From Mesorhizobium sp. M7A.F.Ca.US.008.03.1.1 (GTDB taxonomy: Bacteria; Pseudomonadota; Alphaproteobacteria; Rhizobiales; Rhizobiaceae), in contig NZ_RZRU01000009.1 in NCBI RefSeq assembly GCF_003997495.1, positions 124,001 to 188,000 on the forward strand: 64,000 bases of DNA, written 5' to 3'. Positions 38,115 through 47,322 of this stretch are shown one piece after another; within the stretch, counting starts at the first letter, position 1, and each line of letters opens with the position of its first letter. The notes below the pieces were generated by a model that had not been told where the DNA came from, made no database searches, and was given only the letters and a program-made list of their open reading frames with translations. The translations under genes and the position numbers were made by a program.

Positions 38115-39116
38115 TCAGTTGCCGATCGTGGCGACGAGCAAAGCCTTGATCGTATGCATCCGGTTTTCGGCCTGGTCGAAGACGATTGAGGCACCCGACT
38201 CGAACACCTCGTCCGTGACTTCCATACAGTCGATTCCGTATTCCTTCTCGATGAAGGCGCCGACCTCCGTAGCGGTGTCGTGGAATGCCGGCAGGCAATG
38301 CATGAATTTGATGTGGGGGTTGCCGGTGGCAGCCATCACTTCTCTGGTGACACGATAGGGCGTCAAAAGGCGAATGCGCTCGGCCCAGCCGGATTTGTCC
38401 TCGCCCATCGACATCCACACGTCTGTGTAGACAAAGTCGGCGTCCTGGACACAGCCCTTCACGTCTTCGTCGAGCCGGAAACGGCCACCGCTGCGTTCCG
38501 CCAGATCCCGGACATGGGCGCAGAATTCCTCATCCGGCCAAAGCTCCTTTGGCGAAGCGATGCGCATGTCGATACCGATCTTGGCTGCCCCCAGTGCCAG
38601 CGACAGTGCGACATTATCCCGACCCTCGCCGACAAAGGCGACGGTCATGTCCGAAAGATGCTTGTGCGTGAATTCACGCATGGTCATGAGATCAGCGAGG
38701 ATCTGCGTCGGGTGCGCCTCGTCGGTGAGACCGTTGTAGACGGGCACACCCGCATACGTGGCAAGCAGTTCGGCCTGGTGCTGGCCAAAGCCACGATACT
38801 CGATCGCATCATACATACGGCCGAGTACGCGCGCCGTGTCCTTCATGGATTCCTTGTGGCCGATATGGCTGCCGGTGGGGCCGAAGTAAGTGACGTGGGC
38901 GCCCTGGTCATAGGCCGCCACTTCGAACCCCGTCCGTGTGCGCGTCGAATCCTTTTCGAAGATCAGGGCGATGTTCTTTCTGACAAGCCGCGGGATTTCG
39001 TGACCGGCGAGTTTGGCCGCCTTGAGGTCGGCGGCGAGCTTGAGAAGAAACCGGATCTCTTCCGCAGTGAGATCGTCCAGGGTCAAGACGGAGCGGCCAT
39101 GAAGATTGATGGACAT
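38115..39116 (-). CDS. arcB: Ornithine carbamoyltransferase, catabolic
   Basis: 333 residues from ATG 39116, which has GAGAGGAA upstream. Carbamoyl-phosphate site STRTRT (in [16 protein letters not shown]), HPTQILAD, and the ornithine loop HCLP ([11 protein letters not shown]) are intact. In this operon it works in the catabolic direction, splitting citrulline to ornithine and carbamoyl phosphate. It sits 17 bp after arcA. Confidence 0.96.
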   Translation of the reverse strand: MSINLHGRSVLTLDDLTAEEIRFLLKLAADLKAAKLAGHEIPRLVRKNIALIFEKDSTRTRTGFEVAAYDQGAHVTYFGPTGSHIGHKESMKDTARVLGRMYDAIEYRGFGQHQAELLATYAGVPVYNGLTDEAHPTQILADLMTMREFTHKHLSDMTVAFVGEGRDNVALSLALGAAKIGIDMRIASPKELWPDEEFCAHVRDLAERSGGRFRLDEDVKGCVQDADFVYTDVWMSMGEDKSGWAERIRLLTPYRVTREVMAATGNPHIKFMHCLPAFHDTATEVGAFIEKEYGIDCMEVTDEVFESGASIVFDQAENRMHTIKALLVATIGN

Positions 39117-39133
39117 CGGGAATTCCTCTCGGG

Positions 39134-40351
39134 TCAAATCGGATCGCGGACAATAGGACAGGTCATGCAGTGACCGCCGCCACGGCCGCGGCTGAGCTCG
39201 GCGCCCTCGACGGTGATCACTTCAATTCCGGCACGGCGCAAAAGTGTGTTGGTGTAGACGTTGCGGTCGTAGCCGATGACCACGCCGGGCTCGACCGCAA
39301 CGACATTGTTGCCATCATCCCATTGCTCGCGCTCGGCCTCGTAGCGGTCGCCGCCAGTGGCGATGATCCGCAGCGACTTCAGTCCAAGGGCCTCGGCGAC
39401 CACCGTCGTGAACGGCTTTGTCTCATCGGTGACCTCGACCGCTGCCTCTCCATCGCCCGGCCGCAGCGAGAAGGCGCGCAGCCGGTCGACCACCGGCGGG
39501 TACATGGTCACCAGATCGCGATCGCAGAAGGTGAAGACGGTATCGAGATGCATGAAACTGCGGTCACGCGGCATCAGGGCGGCAATCACACGCGTGGCTT
39601 CACCAGCCGCGAACAGGCTGCGCGCAAGGCCGCCCACGGCTTGCGGCGTGGTGCGCTCCCCCATGCCGACGAGGACCGTTCCACCCCCGATCGGCATGAC
39701 ATCGCCGCCTTCAAGGCTGGTGCCTGTTCCCAGGTCTGGCGACACGAAAGGAACACCACTGTCGCGAAAGCGGGGATGGAAGCGGTAGACGGCTTCGACA
39801 TTGGCCGCTTCAGGGCGCCGTGCGGGCCAGTACATGGAATTGACCGAGACCGAACCGTAGATCCAGCAGGAGCTGTCGCGGGTGAAGAGCTGGTTCGGCA
39901 GCGGCGGCAGCACAAAATCCTGGGGCGCCAGCGTTCTTCCAGTCAGGCCTTTGGGCTCAAAAGGAAGCTCGGCCCGAGCAATACCCCCGACGAGGTAAGA
40001 CGCCAGCAGCTCGGATGGCATCTCGTTGAGCCATCCGCGCAGCTCGTCGACCATGTCGAGCCCGACGACGCTGGGATGTACCCGGCGGTCGAGAAGCCAG
40101 TGACGGGCCTTGCTCAGGCTCATCGTCTCAGCCAGGAGCTCCCCTAAGGAATGCACAAGCACGCCGCGTTCACGCAACGCATCGACGAAGACATCGTGCT
40201 CCTGACGCGCGCGCTTGACCCACAGCACATCGTCGAAAAGCAGCGCCTTGCAGTTCTCCGGCGTCAGCCTGCGCAGGCTAAGGTCCGGGCGATGGACCAT
40301 CACCTCGCGCAGACGGCCGACCTCGGAATGGACACCCAGGCTTGTCATCAT
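39134..40351 (-). CDS. arcA: Arginine deiminase
   Basis: 405 residues from the first of two ATGs (40351), which is five bases after GAGAGGA. Hydrolyses arginine to citrulline and ammonia. The guanidino-modifying fold shows [30 protein letters not shown] and the catalytic Cys (C395) in [13 protein letters not shown] near the end. It begins 10 bp after arcD. Confidence 0.96.
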   Translation of the reverse strand: MMTSLGVHSEVGRLREVMVHRPDLSLRRLTPENCKALLFDDVLWVKRARQEHDVFVDALRERGVLVHSLGELLAETMSLSKARHWLLDRRVHPSVVGLDMVDELRGWLNEMPSELLASYLVGGIARAELPFEPKGLTGRTLAPQDFVLPPLPNQLFTRDSSCWIYGSVSVNSMYWPARRPEAANVEAVYRFHPRFRDSGVPFVSPDLGTGTSLEGGDVMPIGGGTVLVGMGERTTPQAVGGLARSLFAAGEATRVIAALMPRDRSFMHLDTVFTFCDRDLVTMYPPVVDRLRAFSLRPGDGEAAVEVTDETKPFTTVVAEALGLKSLRIIATGGDRYEAEREQWDDGNNVVAVEPGVVIGYDRNVYTNTLLRRAGIEVITVEGAELSRGRGGGHCMTCPIVRDPI

Positions 40352-40361
40352 GCCAATCCTC

Positions 40362-41828
40362 TCACAGCGGGCTGATGGCGCCGGTCCACATCTCGTAAAC
40401 GGCGAGGATGGCCACAGCGATGAGGGTTCCGGCGAGTGCCGCTTCGGCAGGATGGAACACACGCTGATCGGTTTCGCGGCGTGCCCACACGTAGAAGATG
40501 ATGCCGGGCGCGTAGAGAATCGCGCACATGAACAGGTATGCAGGTCCCGCTGCGTACACGAGCCACAACCCATAGACCGTTGCCAGCAATCCCGCGAAAA
40601 GCGGACCGGCGCGCTGCTCATTGCTCTCGTAGCTCTCTCCAGTCAGCGCCAGCTTGGCCGCGTAGGCTCCGGAAAAGATGTAGGGCACCAGGATCGCCGC
40701 CGACGCGATGTAGAACAGCGCCTGATAGGTGCTTTGTGCGAAAAGCGTGATCACCAGGAACGCCTGGACCAGCAGGTTGGTAATCAAAAGCGAAGTCGAC
40801 GGCACGCCACGCTCGCTTTCCCGGCCGAAAAATTTTGGCATCGTTCCGTCCTTGGCGGCGACATGTGGAATTTCAGCTGCAAGCAGCGTCCAGCTCAGGA
40901 AGGCGCCGATCACGGACACGACAAGCGCGATGTTGATCAGGATGGCGCCCCAGGGGCCGACTACGGCCGCCAGCACGCCGGCCATCGAGGGGTTCTTCAG
41001 CGCTGCGAGCTCAGGCTGGCTCAGGATGCCGAGCGACAGCAGTGACACCAGCGCGTAGAGGGCGAGGCAAGTGAAGAAGCCGAGAACTGTTGCCGTGGCT
41101 ATGTCCTTACGGCGCTCGGCCCGGCCGGAAAATACGCTGGCGCCTTCGATGCCGATGAACACCCACAGGGTGACAAGCATTGTGCTTTTCACCTGTGCGG
41201 TGATCGAGCCGAGACTGGCATTGCCGAGGCCCGTGAAGTCAAGGGACCAGACTTGTAGTTTGAAGGCGACGGCAACAACGCCGACGAACAGGGCGATTGG
41301 AGCGATCTTCGCCACTGTGACAACGAGGTTTATGATCGCCGCCTGCCGGATGCCGGTCAGAACCAGGACGTGGATCAACCATAGCAGGATCGAGGCGCCG
41401 AGCACCGCCTGCCAGGTGTTTCCGTCGCCGAACGCCGGGAAGAAATAGGACAGGGCGCTGAACACGATCACCGCGTAGGAGACGTTGCCGACCCAGGCGC
41501 TGATCCAGTAGCCCCAGGCGCTGTTGAAGCCGATGAAGGGACCGAAGCCGGCCTTGGCGTAAGCGTAGGGTCCGGCATCGAGCTCGGGTTTGCGGGTCGC
41601 AAGCGATTGATAGACGAAGACCAGTGCCAGCATGCCGACCGCGGTGATCGCCCAGCCAATCAGGATGGCGAGAGGACCGGCACCGGCTGCCATGTTCTGC
41701 GGCAGGCTGAACACGCCGGAGCCGACCATGGAACCGATCACCAATGCGGTCAGGGAACCCAGTCGAAGTCTCGTTGGCGCCGCGGTCGCTACTTTCGGAA
41801 CAGGGATATTGAAATCAGCCGTAGTCAT
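40362..41828 (-). CDS. arcD: Arginine/ornithine antiporter, APC superfamily
   Basis: 488 residues with about 12 to 13 membrane helices. The N-terminal [20 protein letters not shown] is the substrate-binding GSG motif of basic-amino-acid antiporters of the ArcD/APA type. It should exchange external arginine for internal ornithine, which needs no energy. A GGGAGAG site precedes ATG 41828, and a FixK/FNR box lies 65 bp upstream, so the whole arcDABC transcript is probably induced at low oxygen. Confidence 0.92.
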   Translation of the reverse strand: MTTADFNIPVPKVATAAPTRLRLGSLTALVIGSMVGSGVFSLPQNMAAGAGPLAILIGWAITAVGMLALVFVYQSLATRKPELDAGPYAYAKAGFGPFIGFNSAWGYWISAWVGNVSYAVIVFSALSYFFPAFGDGNTWQAVLGASILLWLIHVLVLTGIRQAAIINLVVTVAKIAPIALFVGVVAVAFKLQVWSLDFTGLGNASLGSITAQVKSTMLVTLWVFIGIEGASVFSGRAERRKDIATATVLGFFTCLALYALVSLLSLGILSQPELAALKNPSMAGVLAAVVGPWGAILINIALVVSVIGAFLSWTLLAAEIPHVAAKDGTMPKFFGRESERGVPSTSLLITNLLVQAFLVITLFAQSTYQALFYIASAAILVPYIFSGAYAAKLALTGESYESNEQRAGPLFAGLLATVYGLWLVYAAGPAYLFMCAILYAPGIIFYVWARRETDQRVFHPAEAALAGTLIAVAILAVYEMWTGAISPL

Positions 41829-41892
41829 GATGCTCTCCCAAATTTGAAGGCTCTGATGGGAGGCAATGAACAGGAAGATTGGTCAGGCAGCT

Positions 41893-41906
41893 TTGATGCG
41901 GGTCAA
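41893..41906 (-). promoter_or_regulatory. FixK/FNR-type box before arcD
   Basis: TTGATGCGGGTCAA; centre 71 bp before the arcD start, predicting a leader of about 30 nt. Confidence 0.7.
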
Positions 41907-42007
41907 ACCAGAAAAGGTGGGTTCCCGGTTCACGGGTCGTAAGTTAAAGAGACTCGCTTACCGACGTCGGATGTGTCCGATCCACTCACCGCATTCGCAT
42001 CGTGAGG

Positions 42008-42167
42008 CGAAGACAAGGCCGGCGACAAGGGCGAGGTGTCGGAGCTCGATCCCGACAAATCAGGCACATTAACCGTCGATCTGAAGGCTGGAAAATACCT
42101 GCTTATCTGCAACGTGCCGGGCCACTATGGTGCCGGCATGTGGGCCGAATTCACCGTCGAGCCATAA
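42008..42167 (+). pseudogene. 3' fragment of a duplicated cupredoxin gene
   Basis: These 160 bp align without gaps to 44636-44795, the last 53 codons of the intact cupredoxin gene; my hand alignment counts 13 differences, most of them silent. The fragment keeps the Cys, His and Met copper ligands (LICNVPGHYGAGMW) and a stop codon, but the 5' two thirds, signal peptide and first His ligand are missing. It lies between the arcD promoter and a cytochrome b561 gene. Confidence 0.88.
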
Positions 42168-42343
42168 GCCCTGAAGCCTCAAGCGCCTGGGGTGTCTCCC
42201 GCCTTCCGGCTCGTCACGCTAAAGCCCTGGTGACGGGCCAAGGGCTGCATCCTTGGCCGTCCAGATGGACCTAGCTAAATTCGTTTCGGTCGCGCCGGGC
42301 TTGTACATATATTGCCCACTTCGACCCGTGCAGTCCTTCGGCC

Positions 42344-42913
42344 TCACTTTCGCAAGCCCATTTTTTCGGGCAACATCTGCCGGAGTACGTCATCCTTGCG
42401 AACGAAATGATGCAAAAGGGCGGCGGCCGCGTGCAGTCCTGCAACGATGAGGATCAGATTGGCGCAGAGGCTATGCAATTCTCTGATGAATCCAGCCGTG
42501 GCTCGATCCGGTGGATATGGAGACGGTATGGTGAACAGACCGAAGAAACTTAAGGCGTCGCCCCTGTACCAAGTCAAGAGGACGCCGAGAACCGGGATGG
42601 TCACTAGCAGTGCGTAAAGCAGAAGATGGGTGGCCTTAGCCGCCCACCGCTCTATCTGTTTCATTTCCATGAACGGATCCGACGCGTCCATGGGCAGCTC
42701 CGGCGCGCCCCATACCAAGCGCAGGCATACGCGCACGACGACAAGCGCAAAAAGAACCAGGCCAAACGAAATGTGAAACCACCAGACGAGATCGCGGCCG
42801 GGATCGCCCCGAGGAAAAATGTCTGCGACATAGGTCAGCCCATAGAGTCCGATGACCAGCACGAACACGGACCAGTGGATGGCCTTCTGGGAGCTTGAAT
42901 AAGTAGGGTTCAT
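42344..42913 (-). CDS. Cytochrome b561 family protein
   Basis: 189 residues from ATG 42913. Four membrane helices with haem-ligand histidines: SQKAIHWSVFVLVIGLYGL, VWWFHISFGLVLFALVVVRV, AKATHLLLYALLVTIP, GLHAAAALLHHFVRKDDVL. Bacterial b561 proteins shuttle electrons between quinol and periplasmic acceptors or superoxide. It sits with a second b-type cytochrome and a PepSY protein, suggesting a small electron-transfer module. I found no FixK box in its own upstream DNA. Confidence 0.88.
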   Translation of the reverse strand: MNPTYSSSQKAIHWSVFVLVIGLYGLTYVADIFPRGDPGRDLVWWFHISFGLVLFALVVVRVCLRLVWGAPELPMDASDPFMEMKQIERWAAKATHLLLYALLVTIPVLGVLLTWYRGDALSFFGLFTIPSPYPPDRATAGFIRELHSLCANLILIVAGLHAAAALLHHFVRKDDVLRQMLPEKMGLRK

Positions 42914-43190
42914 CTGACAATCCCGTTTGGAGGTAACTCTAATCAGCCATGATCTTGTCAAAGCCGGGTTCCGAATGAGGGCGTCGCCGCGCCCGACTCA
43001 AGTTTTTCTCCAGCGAGTGTGCCCATCTGGCTGGTGTTCATGGCGGATTCCAAGGCAATAGATTGGACAGATAAGCAGCTTGGGTACATGCCCATGGCAA
43101 GCCCAAGAAGAGGGCAAGGCCCCCAATTGAAGCCATCTTTCAACTCTCAATGCCCTGCGAACCTTGTAGCCACATCACTCCATTTGCGGG

Positions 43191-43787
43191 TTAGGTGATG
43201 TCGGCGGGCTCGGCTTTGCGTTTTCGCCCCGTGATCATGGCTAGGACCAGGTTTTCGCGATGGCGGAAGCTTGCCAGCACAACGCCGCCAATGTGGAGGA
43301 AGACGAGTAGCAGCAGGCCGTGCGCAGCCAGGCTGTGCGCCGCTTCGACCCACGCCACGCCGAAATAAGTATCCGTCGTCATCAGCCAGCCGGTCAGCGC
43401 GGTTGAACCCATCGCCGCAATCAGCACGATAACCATCGCGCCACCAGCCGGATTATGGCCGATATAGCGGGATTCGCGACTGCTCAGTATTGCCGAGAGA
43501 TAGCGCAGCACCGTCGCCGGATCACGCACGAATTGTGAGAAGCGCGCATAGGGCGTGCCCAGAACGCCCCACACGAGCCGCATCGCGACCAGCCCGGCAG
43601 CGGCGTATCCGGCCCAGTGATGGATATTCTCCGCGGAATGGGAGGTGAGCCAGGCCGTGACGAAGCTGAGCACCAGCGTCCAGTGGAAACTTCGCACGAC
43701 CCGATCCCAGACGCGCACCATCTCCGGAGATAGCTGCGCGTCCGCGGCTGCTGAAACGCTCAGATCAGTTTTCGCCGGCTTCGGCAT
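43191..43787 (-). CDS. Cytochrome b/b6-type membrane protein
   Basis: 198 residues; ATG 43787 lies inside the end of the upstream PepSY gene (23-bp overlap), so the two are coupled. Four helices with histidines: VRSFHWTLVLSFVTAWL, NIHHWAGYAAAGLVAMRLVW, GGAMVIVLIAAMGSTALTGW, HGLLLLVFLHIGGVVLASF. It resembles the b-type subunit of Ni,Fe-hydrogenases or DHC partners, here without a hydrogenase. It probably passes electrons from quinol to a soluble partner. Confidence 0.87.
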   Translation of the reverse strand: MPKPAKTDLSVSAAADAQLSPEMVRVWDRVVRSFHWTLVLSFVTAWLTSHSAENIHHWAGYAAAGLVAMRLVWGVLGTPYARFSQFVRDPATVLRYLSAILSSRESRYIGHNPAGGAMVIVLIAAMGSTALTGWLMTTDTYFGVAWVEAAHSLAAHGLLLLVFLHIGGVVLASFRHRENLVLAMITGRKRKAEPADIT

Positions 43788-44043
43788 TGTCGAGCTTTTC
43801 AAGGGTCTCGGCATTGTAGGCCAGGTTCACCTTCTTGCCGGCCTTGTCCACCGCGTAGACTTCGTAGCAGCCCTTCTCCACCTTGATCTGGCGGACGGTG
43901 AGGCCTTCGCCGATCAATTGCGTCTCGAGCGTTGCTTTCGGCTTGAACTGTGATTTCGGGGCGGTGCTGCAACTGCCGCCGGCGGCGAGTGCTGGCCCTG
44001 CAATCAAGCCCGCGAGGGCGGCTAGAACAAGAGTGCGGTACAT
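43765..44043 (-). CDS. Small periplasmic PepSY-like protein
   Basis: 92 residues: a signal peptide (TLVLAALAGLIAGPALA) and one PepSY-type unit (LETQLIGEGLTVRQIKVEKG, CYEVYAVDKAGKKVNLAYNA). PepSY units are small binding or inhibitory modules often found beside membrane cytochromes. Two Cys (SCSTAP and KGCYEV) may form a disulfide. It is the first gene of the pair with the b-type cytochrome. Confidence 0.82.
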   Translation of the reverse strand: MYRTLVLAALAGLIAGPALAAGGSCSTAPKSQFKPKATLETQLIGEGLTVRQIKVEKGCYEVYAVDKAGKKVNLAYNAETLEKLDNAEAGEN

Positions 44044-44205
44044 GATGGCTCCATTTTGAAGAATGGGCGCGGATGTTGCGCCTGTGGGTGGGATTTCGAT
44101 CGGCTTCAGTCAGACGGCGACACGACCGTCATTGGTGCGGCATAACCAATTCAACCTGACAACTGGCTGACAGCTGGATCGGCGTCGCCGCTCGCGCCGG
44201 CCGGT

Positions 44206-44219
44206 TTGATCTGGCGCAA
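44206..44219 (+). promoter_or_regulatory. FixK/FNR-type box before the cupredoxin gene
   Basis: TTGATCTGGCGCAA; centre 85 bp before ATG 44298, predicting a leader of about 44 nt. Confidence 0.55.
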
Positions 44220-44297
44220 GGGCGGCGGGTGACACCGCGAGTAGGATCACGGCCAGGATGTAGAGCGCTTCTGCTGCCGTCCTGAAAGAGGATCGCG

Positions 44298-44795
44298 ATG
44301 AAAACCATATCGAGAAGAGCAGCGCTCGGGCTTGCTGCCGCAATGCTCATGGCCGGCAGTGCCGGCGCTGTCCACGCTGCTTCGCTTGTCCAGATCTCGA
44401 TGTGGGACAAGGGCGCGAGTACGGAGATGCCGATGGGGCTCGCCTATGCAGCGCCAGGACTCGATATCACCAAGGCGACTATGGGCATGAGGGCTTTGCC
44501 CGGAGCGGTAAAGGCTGGGGAGGTCACATTCAATGTGAAAAATGACTCCAAGGACACCGTTCACGAAATGATCGTGATGTACCTTGCCAATCCTGGCAAA
44601 CCGCTTCCTTACCTTGACGCCGAGAACCGGGTCGACGAAGACAAGGCTGGCGACAAGGGCGAGGTTTCGGAGCTCGATCCCGGCAAATCAGGCTCGTTGA
44701 CTGTCGATCTGAAGGCTGGAAAGTACCTGCTTATCTGCAACGTGCCAGGCCACTATGGAGCCGGCATGTGGGCCGAATTTACCGTCGATCCATAG
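44298..44795 (+). CDS. Periplasmic cupredoxin (type 1 copper protein)
   Basis: 165 residues with a signal carrying twin Arg (ISRRAALGLAAAMLMAGSAG), so Tat export is possible. The plastocyanin-like fold has all four copper ligands: H89 (TVHEM), C147, H152 and M157 (LICNVPGHYGAGMW). It could carry electrons from the neighbouring b cytochromes to a terminal reductase. A truncated duplicate of its 3' end lies at 42008-42167. Closest named families are sulfocyanin/plastocyanin-like; which one I cannot decide. Confidence 0.88.
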   Translation: MKTISRRAALGLAAAMLMAGSAGAVHAASLVQISMWDKGASTEMPMGLAYAAPGLDITKATMGMRALPGAVKAGEVTFNVKNDSKDTVHEMIVMYLANPGKPLPYLDAENRVDEDKAGDKGEVSELDPGKSGSLTVDLKAGKYLLICNVPGHYGAGMWAEFTVDP

Positions 44796-44961
44796 GCCCT
44801 AAAGTAGGCAGCCTCTTGGCCGGAACCTGCGACCGTCCCAAGCTTGCCTGGGTCGCCGTCTTGCCGGTTTGGGCGCCGCATAAGGCCTGGTGGCTCTGGC
44901 TTTGTTTGCGGCGCCGGCAAAGGATGGCTTTGAACCGCTGTCCCGGTTTCTGCATCGCCAG

Positions 44962-45552
44962 CTAAAGCGCTCGCTCGCCGAGCTTGCGCATTTGCCGGAT
45001 CCACTTCGCCCGCGTCGCATCACTGGCGCCCGCGACCATCCCGAACAGGGTCTCCCGCACCGGTCTGATACCGACAAAATGGAGGATGCTTCGCCGCATG
45101 CCAGCGATGCCGTGTCCTAGGAACCATAACCGGTAAAGAACGGGAGGCATGCCCATGGTCACCACGACGCGCGCGGAGCGGCCGCGAAGCAGCGTCTTGG
45201 TGAACCCGCCGCCCTTTTCTGGGTAGGCAAAGGCCGTTCCTGGTCGCATCACCTGCTCCAAAAATGCCTTGAGCATGGCCGGCATGGTGCCGAGCCACAG
45301 CGGAAAGACAAAGACGATGTGCTCAGCCCAAACGATCGCGTCGGCTGCATCCTTCAGGTCGTCGGGAACGGCACCGTGTTCGAACTCCTGCATCGTTCGC
45401 AGAATCGGAAATTCGATTGCTGCCAGATCGACCCGGCGGACGACATGTCCCGACTGTTCCGCGGCCTCCCCATAGGCCTTCGCAAGACCACGGCAGAGCC
45501 GGTCAGGGGACGGGTCGGGGTGACCGACGACGATGAGGATGCGTCGCGACAT
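44962..45552 (-). CDS. Flavodoxin-fold NAD(P)H:quinone oxidoreductase-like protein
   Basis: 196 residues. The N-terminal RRILIVVGHPDPSPDRLCRG is the FMN phosphate loop of the NQO/MdaB/KefF group, and IVFVFPLWLGTMPAMLKAF followed by LEQVMRPGTAFAYPEKGGGF matches the Flavodoxin_2 fold (PLWWGSMPALLK-type motif). Such proteins make two-electron quinone reductions. It lies just downstream of a FixK-linked gene on the same strand (32-bp gap), so it may be part of that transcript. Confidence 0.88.
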   Translation of the reverse strand: MSRRILIVVGHPDPSPDRLCRGLAKAYGEAAEQSGHVVRRVDLAAIEFPILRTMQEFEHGAVPDDLKDAADAIVWAEHIVFVFPLWLGTMPAMLKAFLEQVMRPGTAFAYPEKGGGFTKTLLRGRSARVVVTMGMPPVLYRLWFLGHGIAGMRRSILHFVGIRPVRETLFGMVAGASDATRAKWIRQMRKLGERAL

Positions 45553-45584
45553 GGTGTGCCCCGGGGGAGCCTGGCGTTGCAGCG

Positions 45585-45971
45585 TTAGGGACGCTCGACC
45601 CTTGCTACCTGATAGGTGTGCATGGCGCCATTGCGCTCGATCGATACATATTCACCGGTCACGAACCGTTCGTCGCCGAGATGGAAGCCAATCTCGTCGT
45701 CACGATCGCCTTCCGCGTAGTCGAAAAACCACTGGCCCCGGGGCTTGCGTCTCAGCCTGCCGATCAAATCTTCCTCGCCGGTGCGAAATCGGCGAACCCG
45801 GCAGGAGGCCCTATGCGATTTCCACTCTTCCGCATCGATTCGGCCTTCGCCGGTCAACGGAGCGAGCACGTCGTAGCCCTCCTCGCGGTCACCTTCCGGA
45901 TGGCCTTTCTCGCGGGCAAGCAGCAGCCGAACATGTCGGAATTTCGGGGTGAGGTCTTTCAAATTTGTCAT
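45585..45971 (-). CDS. Conserved hypothetical protein with a FixK-type promoter
   Basis: 128 residues, charged and without membrane segments: FRHVRLLLAREKGHPEGDR, YDVLAPLTGEGRIDAEEW, RGQWFFDYAEGDRDDEIGFH. I recall similar proteins in rhizobial low-oxygen gene sets but know no function. ATG 45971 has an AAGGAG site six bases upstream that lies inside a perfect inverted repeat, and a consensus FixK/FNR box is 50 bp upstream. The flavodoxin-like gene follows after 32 bp. Confidence 0.75.
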   Translation of the reverse strand: MTNLKDLTPKFRHVRLLLAREKGHPEGDREEGYDVLAPLTGEGRIDAEEWKSHRASCRVRRFRTGEEDLIGRLRRKPRGQWFFDYAEGDRDDEIGFHLGDERFVTGEYVSIERNGAMHTYQVARVERP

Positions 45972-45974
45972 GGC

Positions 45975-45994
45975 GAACTCCTTTCAAGGAGTTC
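45975..45994 (-). promoter_or_regulatory. Inverted repeat covering the ribosome-binding site
   Basis: GAACTCCTT-TC-AAGGAGTTC (+ strand) gives, in the minus-strand transcript, an 8-9 bp stem that pairs the AAGGAG ribosome-binding site of the gene starting at 45971. If transcription starts near 45986, as the FixK box predicts, the 5' arm would not be in the RNA. Confidence 0.55.
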
Positions 45995-46020
45995 CATAGA
46001 GCGGTCGCAGACCCTGGCCC

Positions 46021-46034
46021 TTGATCCGCATCAA
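46021..46034 (-). promoter_or_regulatory. FixK/FNR-type box (TTGAT-N4-ATCAA)
   Basis: TTGATCCGCATCAA, a perfect FNR/FixK dyad, centred 57 bp before ATG 45971; predicted leader about 15 nt. Confidence 0.75.
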
Positions 46035-46058
46035 GGAAGGCTCAAGAATCCGTTTCAA

Positions 46059-47309
46059 TCAAGGGCTGAGCAACAACATGGCGCAGGTGCCCGCGGTCGC
46101 GGCGGCGAGGGTTGCGCCGGCCAGCGGCAACCAGAATCGGAACGGACCAGTGGAGATTGCGAGCAGCAGGCGACCGATCGCATTTGCCGCCAGCGCTCCC
46201 AGCACTGCCTGCCCGATAGTCTCGACGGGGACCGACTGCTTGACCAGCCGCAAGGCACTGAGCACCGAGACATCGACATCGAACGTGCCTGCCAGCGCCG
46301 AGGTTACCTGCAAGCCACGGCCGCCGAATTGAGCTGCCAATCCAGCGCTCGCGCTTGCGACAATCGCAAAGAGCAAGGCGAAGAGCAGCAACCGGCCCAG
46401 TTCGAATGGATTGCGCGCGATACCGCTACTTTCGCCACCCCCGCTGTCGCGGGCCAGCAGCAATGCTCCGCAGGAAGCGAAGGCGAGCGCAGCGGCAATC
46501 GCCGGTATGCCGACCGAAGCGAACACGCTTGGCTCGACGATCAAGACCACGGCGCAGACCCGAAGCAACGAGACCATTGCAGCCAGCGATGCCGCCCCGG
46601 CGAGTGGCAATGGATTGCTTGCCGAGGCGGCGTCGCGGGCAAGCGCCAAGGTCACGGCGGTGGAAGAGACGACCGCACCGGCGAGCGAACTGACCAGCAG
46701 ACCACGCGTATTTCCCAGGATGCGAACAGCTACATAGCCGGCGAATGATATCGAGGCCATCAGCACCGTTAGGAACCAGATTTCCCAGGGATTGAAACCG
46801 CCCCACGGGTCCATCGTCCGGTTTGGCAGCAAGGGCAAGACGATTGCCGTCATCACCGCCAGGATCAGCGCCGAACGGAGTTCGATCCAGGTCAGTCGCT
46901 TCAAAAGACCGTGCAGGACCTCTCGGCTGGCCAGGATTGCCGCCAATGCCGTGCCACCGGCAGCAGCCGCGCGATAATCGCCGGCGACGGAAAGCGCGCC
47001 AAGCGCGAAAACGCCAAGGCCAGCGATCACGCTCGTGACGCTGAAATCCTCATCATGGGCAGCCTCACGCGCCTTGTACCAGGCGAAAATTGCCGCAAAG
47101 GCAATGAATCCGCCCACCAGCACGGATACCGCGCCGAGCGCGTTGGCCAAGGCGGCGAGAACACCGCCGAGTAGGCCGGATATGCCGAATGTCCGAATGC
47201 CGGCCGTGCGGCTGCGATCGGGTGCATCCCTTTCTTGCCAGCCACGCTCCAAACCGACGAGCAGACCTATTGCCAGGGCGAGCCCAAGTCGGGCGATGAG
47301 CGGATCCAT
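46059..47309 (-). CDS. MgtC/SapB and DUF4010 membrane protein
   Basis: 416 residues, almost entirely hydrophobic (about 11-12 helices). The N-terminal LGLALAIGLLVGLERGWQER is the MgtC/SapB signature (LGxxIGLERE-like) and RTFGISGLLGG follows; the second half (GNTRGLLVSSLAGAVVSSTA, TFDVDVSVLSALRL) is the DUF4010 part. The function of this long form is unknown; shorter MgtC proteins act on Mg or acid stress. It ends 87 bp before the gene at 45971 and starts 14 bp after trxC. Confidence 0.85.
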   Translation of the reverse strand: MDPLIARLGLALAIGLLVGLERGWQERDAPDRSRTAGIRTFGISGLLGGVLAALANALGAVSVLVGGFIAFAAIFAWYKAREAAHDEDFSVTSVIAGLGVFALGALSVAGDYRAAAAGGTALAAILASREVLHGLLKRLTWIELRSALILAVMTAIVLPLLPNRTMDPWGGFNPWEIWFLTVLMASISFAGYVAVRILGNTRGLLVSSLAGAVVSSTAVTLALARDAASASNPLPLAGAASLAAMVSLLRVCAVVLIVEPSVFASVGIPAIAAALAFASCGALLLARDSGGGESSGIARNPFELGRLLLFALLFAIVASASAGLAAQFGGRGLQVTSALAGTFDVDVSVLSALRLVKQSVPVETIGQAVLGALAANAIGRLLLAISTGPFRFWLPLAGATLAAATAGTCAMLLLSP

Positions 47310-47322
47310 TGGCGCGGCGACT

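Noticed and set aside
42958..43143. Short minus-strand frames upstream of the cytochrome b561 gene, one with a signal-like start (MASIGGLALFLGLPWA)
   Set aside because: Only 32 codons in the signal-like frame and no ribosome-binding site; not enough to call a gene.
43130..43146. TTGAA-N7-TTCAA inverted repeat
   Set aside because: Spacing and half-sites differ from the FixK consensus and it lies 217 bp upstream of the nearest start, within no clear promoter.
44872..44915. GGCGCCGC...GCGGCGCC inverted repeat between converging cupredoxin and flavodoxin-like genes
   Set aside because: Loop of 28 bases and no U-tract; GC-rich chance pairing is plausible.
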